Shown piece by piece: positions 25,759-27,863 of a stretch of DNA of 27,863 nucleotides. A model generated the notes under the pieces. The model was not told the origin of the DNA. It ran no database searches and worked only from the letters and a program-made list of their open reading frames with translations. The stretch spans positions 1-27,863 of the forward strand of contig MFYT01000108.1 in the NCBI GenBank assembly GCA_001789205.1, read 5' to 3'. The DNA comes from Candidatus Raymondbacteria bacterium RIFOXYA2_FULL_49_16 (GTDB lineage Bacteria; Fibrobacterota; OXYB2-FULL-49-7; XYB2-FULL-49-35). The first letter of the stretch is position 1. The number at the start of each line of letters is the position of its first letter. Position numbers and translations under genes: made by a program.

Positions 25759-25781
25759 ACAGGGTATTAAAAATACCCTGT
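25759..25781. terminator. Second hairpin, overlapping the stop of the barrel gene
   Basis: ACAGGGTATT and AATACCCTGT form a perfect 10-bp stem with an AAA loop. It overlaps the last codons and the TAA (25767-25769) of the minus-strand barrel gene. There is no T-run on either side; it may stabilise mRNA 3' ends or contribute to termination. Confidence 0.35.
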
Positions 25782-27020
25782 CACTTTCAGGTTCAGACTG
25801 TGATACGCTGACCCATACTCGCTGTTTTTCCTGGAGCCAGCGCTTATCAGGCCATTCACTTTGACTGTTATATTATCAGAAAATAGATATTCAATGCCAG
25901 GCAGTATAACACCTGAACCGTCGTTGAGATTGACAAGCCCAAACAGGGAAAGAGTTATATGCGCCACCACTTCTTTGCTGGTGCCAAGCATGAGATAATG
26001 CCGTGCAAACCCGTCCATTTCCCCGCCAAACATGCGGATAAGATCTGCACCTGAATAATCAGCGCTCTTTTTCTGACCCAGGCCATTGAAATAATATTCA
26101 GCCATCACATATATACCGGTCTCAAAGGTGTAATCCATGCCAGCGTCTATCTGCGCATAGAGCGAATCAAAATCACTATATCCCATGCCCGAGTACACAG
26201 GATTCACCAACACGCCTTCGGCCCATACACCCACATCAAAGATCTGGCCTGCAAAATCAGCGCCTGCCATGGTCTTTTTCGGAAGCCCCAACAGTTCAGC
26301 ATCAGCGCTCATGGCATACATGCCGCATACTGAAAGATCGAACCGGCCCGCATTAGTTTTGACCCGTATGCCCGCGTTTGAATGGCGCGGGTCTGTGCCG
26401 GGTGACACAATAGCCGAAATCCCGCTCATGGCTCCAAACGGCGCTTCGAGCCGCAGCGCATTTACGCCCAGCTTGGGCGCCTTGGGATCAAGCGGATTCT
26501 TCACGTTCCAAATATCAGTGGGATTGAATGCATACCCTGTTCCCCACCCCATCATCTGACGGCCAATATAGAGGTCAAAACGCTTTGTAAAAAGTTTGAC
26601 CAACGCGCGGTCGAGTGCGACATTGTCGTGCGGGTAAAACGAGGAATAGGGCAAATGGCGGACAAACCGGTCTATTTCATCCGATGATGAGGAGAAAATG
26701 GCAAGCGTAGACGAATCGAGATACGAGAGGACATCCCCCATAAGTTCGCCAGCAGCCCGATCCATGACAGAGCCGCTCCGAAACGCGGTAAAAGGATCCA
26801 GAGGCTGCAGCGCTGAGGTGACCAGCACATGCGCTTCAACGGCACTGTGTTTACCGTATTTCCATGCCCCCTCGAGACGCACCTCGGCACTGGTGGAAAA
26901 AGTCTTGTCCTGATCAAACATAACAGTTGTGCCTGTGTTTGCATACCCAGAAAACGTTGCCTCGGCCATGCACACGCCAGCGCACGCCAGTATGACGAAT
27001 AAAACAAAAACGTCTTTCAT
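25767..27020 (-). CDS. Outer-membrane beta-barrel protein (DUF1302-like)
   Basis: The start is set at 27020, six bases after AAGGA, giving 417 aa with signal peptide MKDVFVLFVILACAGVCMAE. The frame upstream of this point overlaps the preceding gene. The sequence alternates as in transmembrane beta-strands and ends in an aromatic residue (VTGYF), as outer-membrane barrels do. The motif YIGRQMMGWGTGYAFNPTDI is characteristic of the DUF1302/AlgE-like group. Such barrels often accompany a LolA-like protein and an RND/MMPL exporter in lipid- or polymer-export gene sets. It follows the LolA-like gene after 28 bp, on the same transcript. The substrate is unknown. Confidence 0.78.
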   Translation of the reverse strand: MKDVFVLFVILACAGVCMAEATFSGYANTGTTVMFDQDKTFSTSAEVRLEGAWKYGKHSAVEAHVLVTSALQPLDPFTAFRSGSVMDRAAGELMGDVLSYLDSSTLAIFSSSSDEIDRFVRHLPYSSFYPHDNVALDRALVKLFTKRFDLYIGRQMMGWGTGYAFNPTDIWNVKNPLDPKAPKLGVNALRLEAPFGAMSGISAIVSPGTDPRHSNAGIRVKTNAGRFDLSVCGMYAMSADAELLGLPKKTMAGADFAGQIFDVGVWAEGVLVNPVYSGMGYSDFDSLYAQIDAGMDYTFETGIYVMAEYYFNGLGQKKSADYSGADLIRMFGGEMDGFARHYLMLGTSKEVVAHITLSLFGLVNLNDGSGVILPGIEYLFSDNITVKVNGLISAGSRKNSEYGSAYHSLNLKVTGYF

Positions 27021-27048
27021 ACCCATTCCTTTACAAATAAGCGTCCGC

Positions 27049-27798
27049 CTACTGTTTGAGACTGCGCTCAGTGAACATTGCCTCGTCCAGGGGAATATCA
27101 TAGGCAATACTGTCCATGGTCATCACCGTCCTGGTGCCTTTGACCACGTTCTTCATCTCGATCTCCTTTGCGGTCCAGTATTTGCCAATGTGCGAAACGC
27201 CCCGTAGAAAGAGCTTCTTCCACAGCGTGTTATTTTCATCGTAGAAATGCGCTTCCCTGCCTACAAATTTCTGCGTATCGACCCAGAAAACAATTTTTGA
27301 ATAGGAGCCACTCTTCTTTTTAGACTTCAGCTCTATGATATGACAGGGAACGCCCTCCACCTCACCCTGGCCCGTAAGCGCACAGGTATAATCCTTGCGC
27401 CACTCCTTGGTCGAGAGATCTTCATACGAAAAATCGGAGTTGTTGACTGACTGGTTTTTCTGGTGGCTGGCAATCTTGCGCACACGCGCGGTGCGCGCGG
27501 AATAAAACCAAATGTCGTCGCCATCGTTGAGCATAAGGATTTTCATTCCCTTGATGCGCGCGGGCGACACATATTCCATGAGGCCCTTTTCCCCTTTTGC
27601 CGCTGACCAGCTCACCAGCTTCGACTCATTGACGCTGTTGTCAGCCGCGTATACAGCCTGGGTCATTTCAGTGCGCGCGGTGTTTGAACTTTCATTGGCC
27701 TCCATACTGTCCAGAATCGCCTCAGCCGTAATAGCAGCGCAGGGCAGCGCGAAAACGAGCAGCGCCAGTATTCCGCAGAGTTGTCGAGTAGGCGTCAT
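27049..27798 (-). CDS. LolA-like outer-membrane lipoprotein-sorting protein
   Basis: 249 aa; AAGGAG lies 6 bases before the ATG, with signal peptide MTPTRQLCGILALLVFALPCAA. The body matches the LolA-like family (PF17131 type): EAILDSMEANESS at the N-terminus, then VSPARIKGMKILMLNDGDDI, FSYEDLSTKEW, the GEVEGVPCHIIELKSKKKSG strand pair and YWTAKEIEMKNV. This family adopts the LolA/LolB half-barrel and is usually encoded beside RND-type exporters; it is distinct from canonical LolA. No exporter is visible, but the gene lies at the window edge and upstream genes are cut off. Confidence 0.82.
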   Translation of the reverse strand: MTPTRQLCGILALLVFALPCAAITAEAILDSMEANESSNTARTEMTQAVYAADNSVNESKLVSWSAAKGEKGLMEYVSPARIKGMKILMLNDGDDIWFYSARTARVRKIASHQKNQSVNNSDFSYEDLSTKEWRKDYTCALTGQGEVEGVPCHIIELKSKKKSGSYSKIVFWVDTQKFVGREAHFYDENNTLWKKLFLRGVSHIGKYWTAKEIEMKNVVKGTRTVMTMDSIAYDIPLDEAMFTERSLKQ

Positions 27799-27828
27799 AG
27801 TATCTCCTTACAATAAAGTGTATTTATC

Positions 27829-27863
27829 ATGAGAGACACCTTACGCCCCTCACAGAACCGGAC
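27829..27863 (-). mobile_element. Probable 3' end of a group II intron (domain V end and domain VI), cut by window edge
   Basis: Read on the minus strand the edge begins GTCCGGTTCTGTGAGGGG, the usual 3' strand of group II intron domain V and its link to domain VI. A following hairpin, TGAGGGG (27852-27846) with TCTCTCA (27836-27830), could be domain VI. The AGC triad, GAAA loop and any reverse transcriptase would lie beyond the window. The intron would end about 30 bases before the LolA-like start codon. Confidence 0.45.

Overview
The window is a stretch of bacterial chromosome devoted almost entirely to large secreted or surface proteins. Eight of the ten exported proteins on the + strand, counting the partial one at the left edge, end in a FlgD-like/por-type C-terminal sorting domain (an NPFNP or NPF motif, then a beta-rich segment with W-D/N-x and SG-x-Y, then a basic tail). 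With the signal peptides, bacterial leucine-rich repeats (LRR) and a sigma-54-type activator, this points to a Gram-negative of the FCB group. Fibrobacterota-like or a related candidate lineage is my best guess; no rRNA or other marker gene is present to settle it.

Left block (1-7.9 kb, + strand): the C-terminal 410 residues of a multidomain hydrolase; a PhoD-like metallophosphatase with a LamG-like N-terminus, which is visibly more AT-rich and is flanked by debris of neighbouring gene families; an unassigned FN3-containing surface protein; and a secreted parallel beta-helix protein without a sorting tail.

Central block (8.0-18.5 kb, + strand): one tightly spaced gene string, LRR protein A, alpha/beta-hydrolase A, a second large hydrolase closely related to the left-edge gene, LRR protein C, and alpha/beta-hydrolase C. 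Right block (21.1-25.7 kb, + strand): a second copy of the first module, comprising promoter region, 64-aa small protein, LRR protein B and hydrolase B. The small gene is intact here, but in the first module it carries a 138-bp deletion. Between the blocks, on the - strand, lies a sigma-54-dependent activator with a PAS domain, a probable concanavalin-like sensor region and two predicted C-terminal HTHs. The two duplicated upstream regions share a 19-bp imperfect dyad and a sigma-54-like -24/-12 element, so the adjacent activator is a natural candidate regulator of both modules.

Right edge (25.7-27.9 kb, - strand): a two-gene unit of a LolA-like outer-membrane lipoprotein-sorting protein followed by a DUF1302-like outer-membrane beta-barrel. 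The last ~35 bases look like the 3' end of a group II intron (end of domain V plus domain VI) cut by the window edge.

Working model (inference): the locus encodes repeated pairs of a surface LRR protein and a surface alpha/beta-hydrolase, exported by a type IX-like route, for binding and de-esterifying an extracellular polymer or host surface. Copies have been duplicated, recombined and partly decayed. No tRNA, rRNA, CRISPR array or intact transposase gene was seen.
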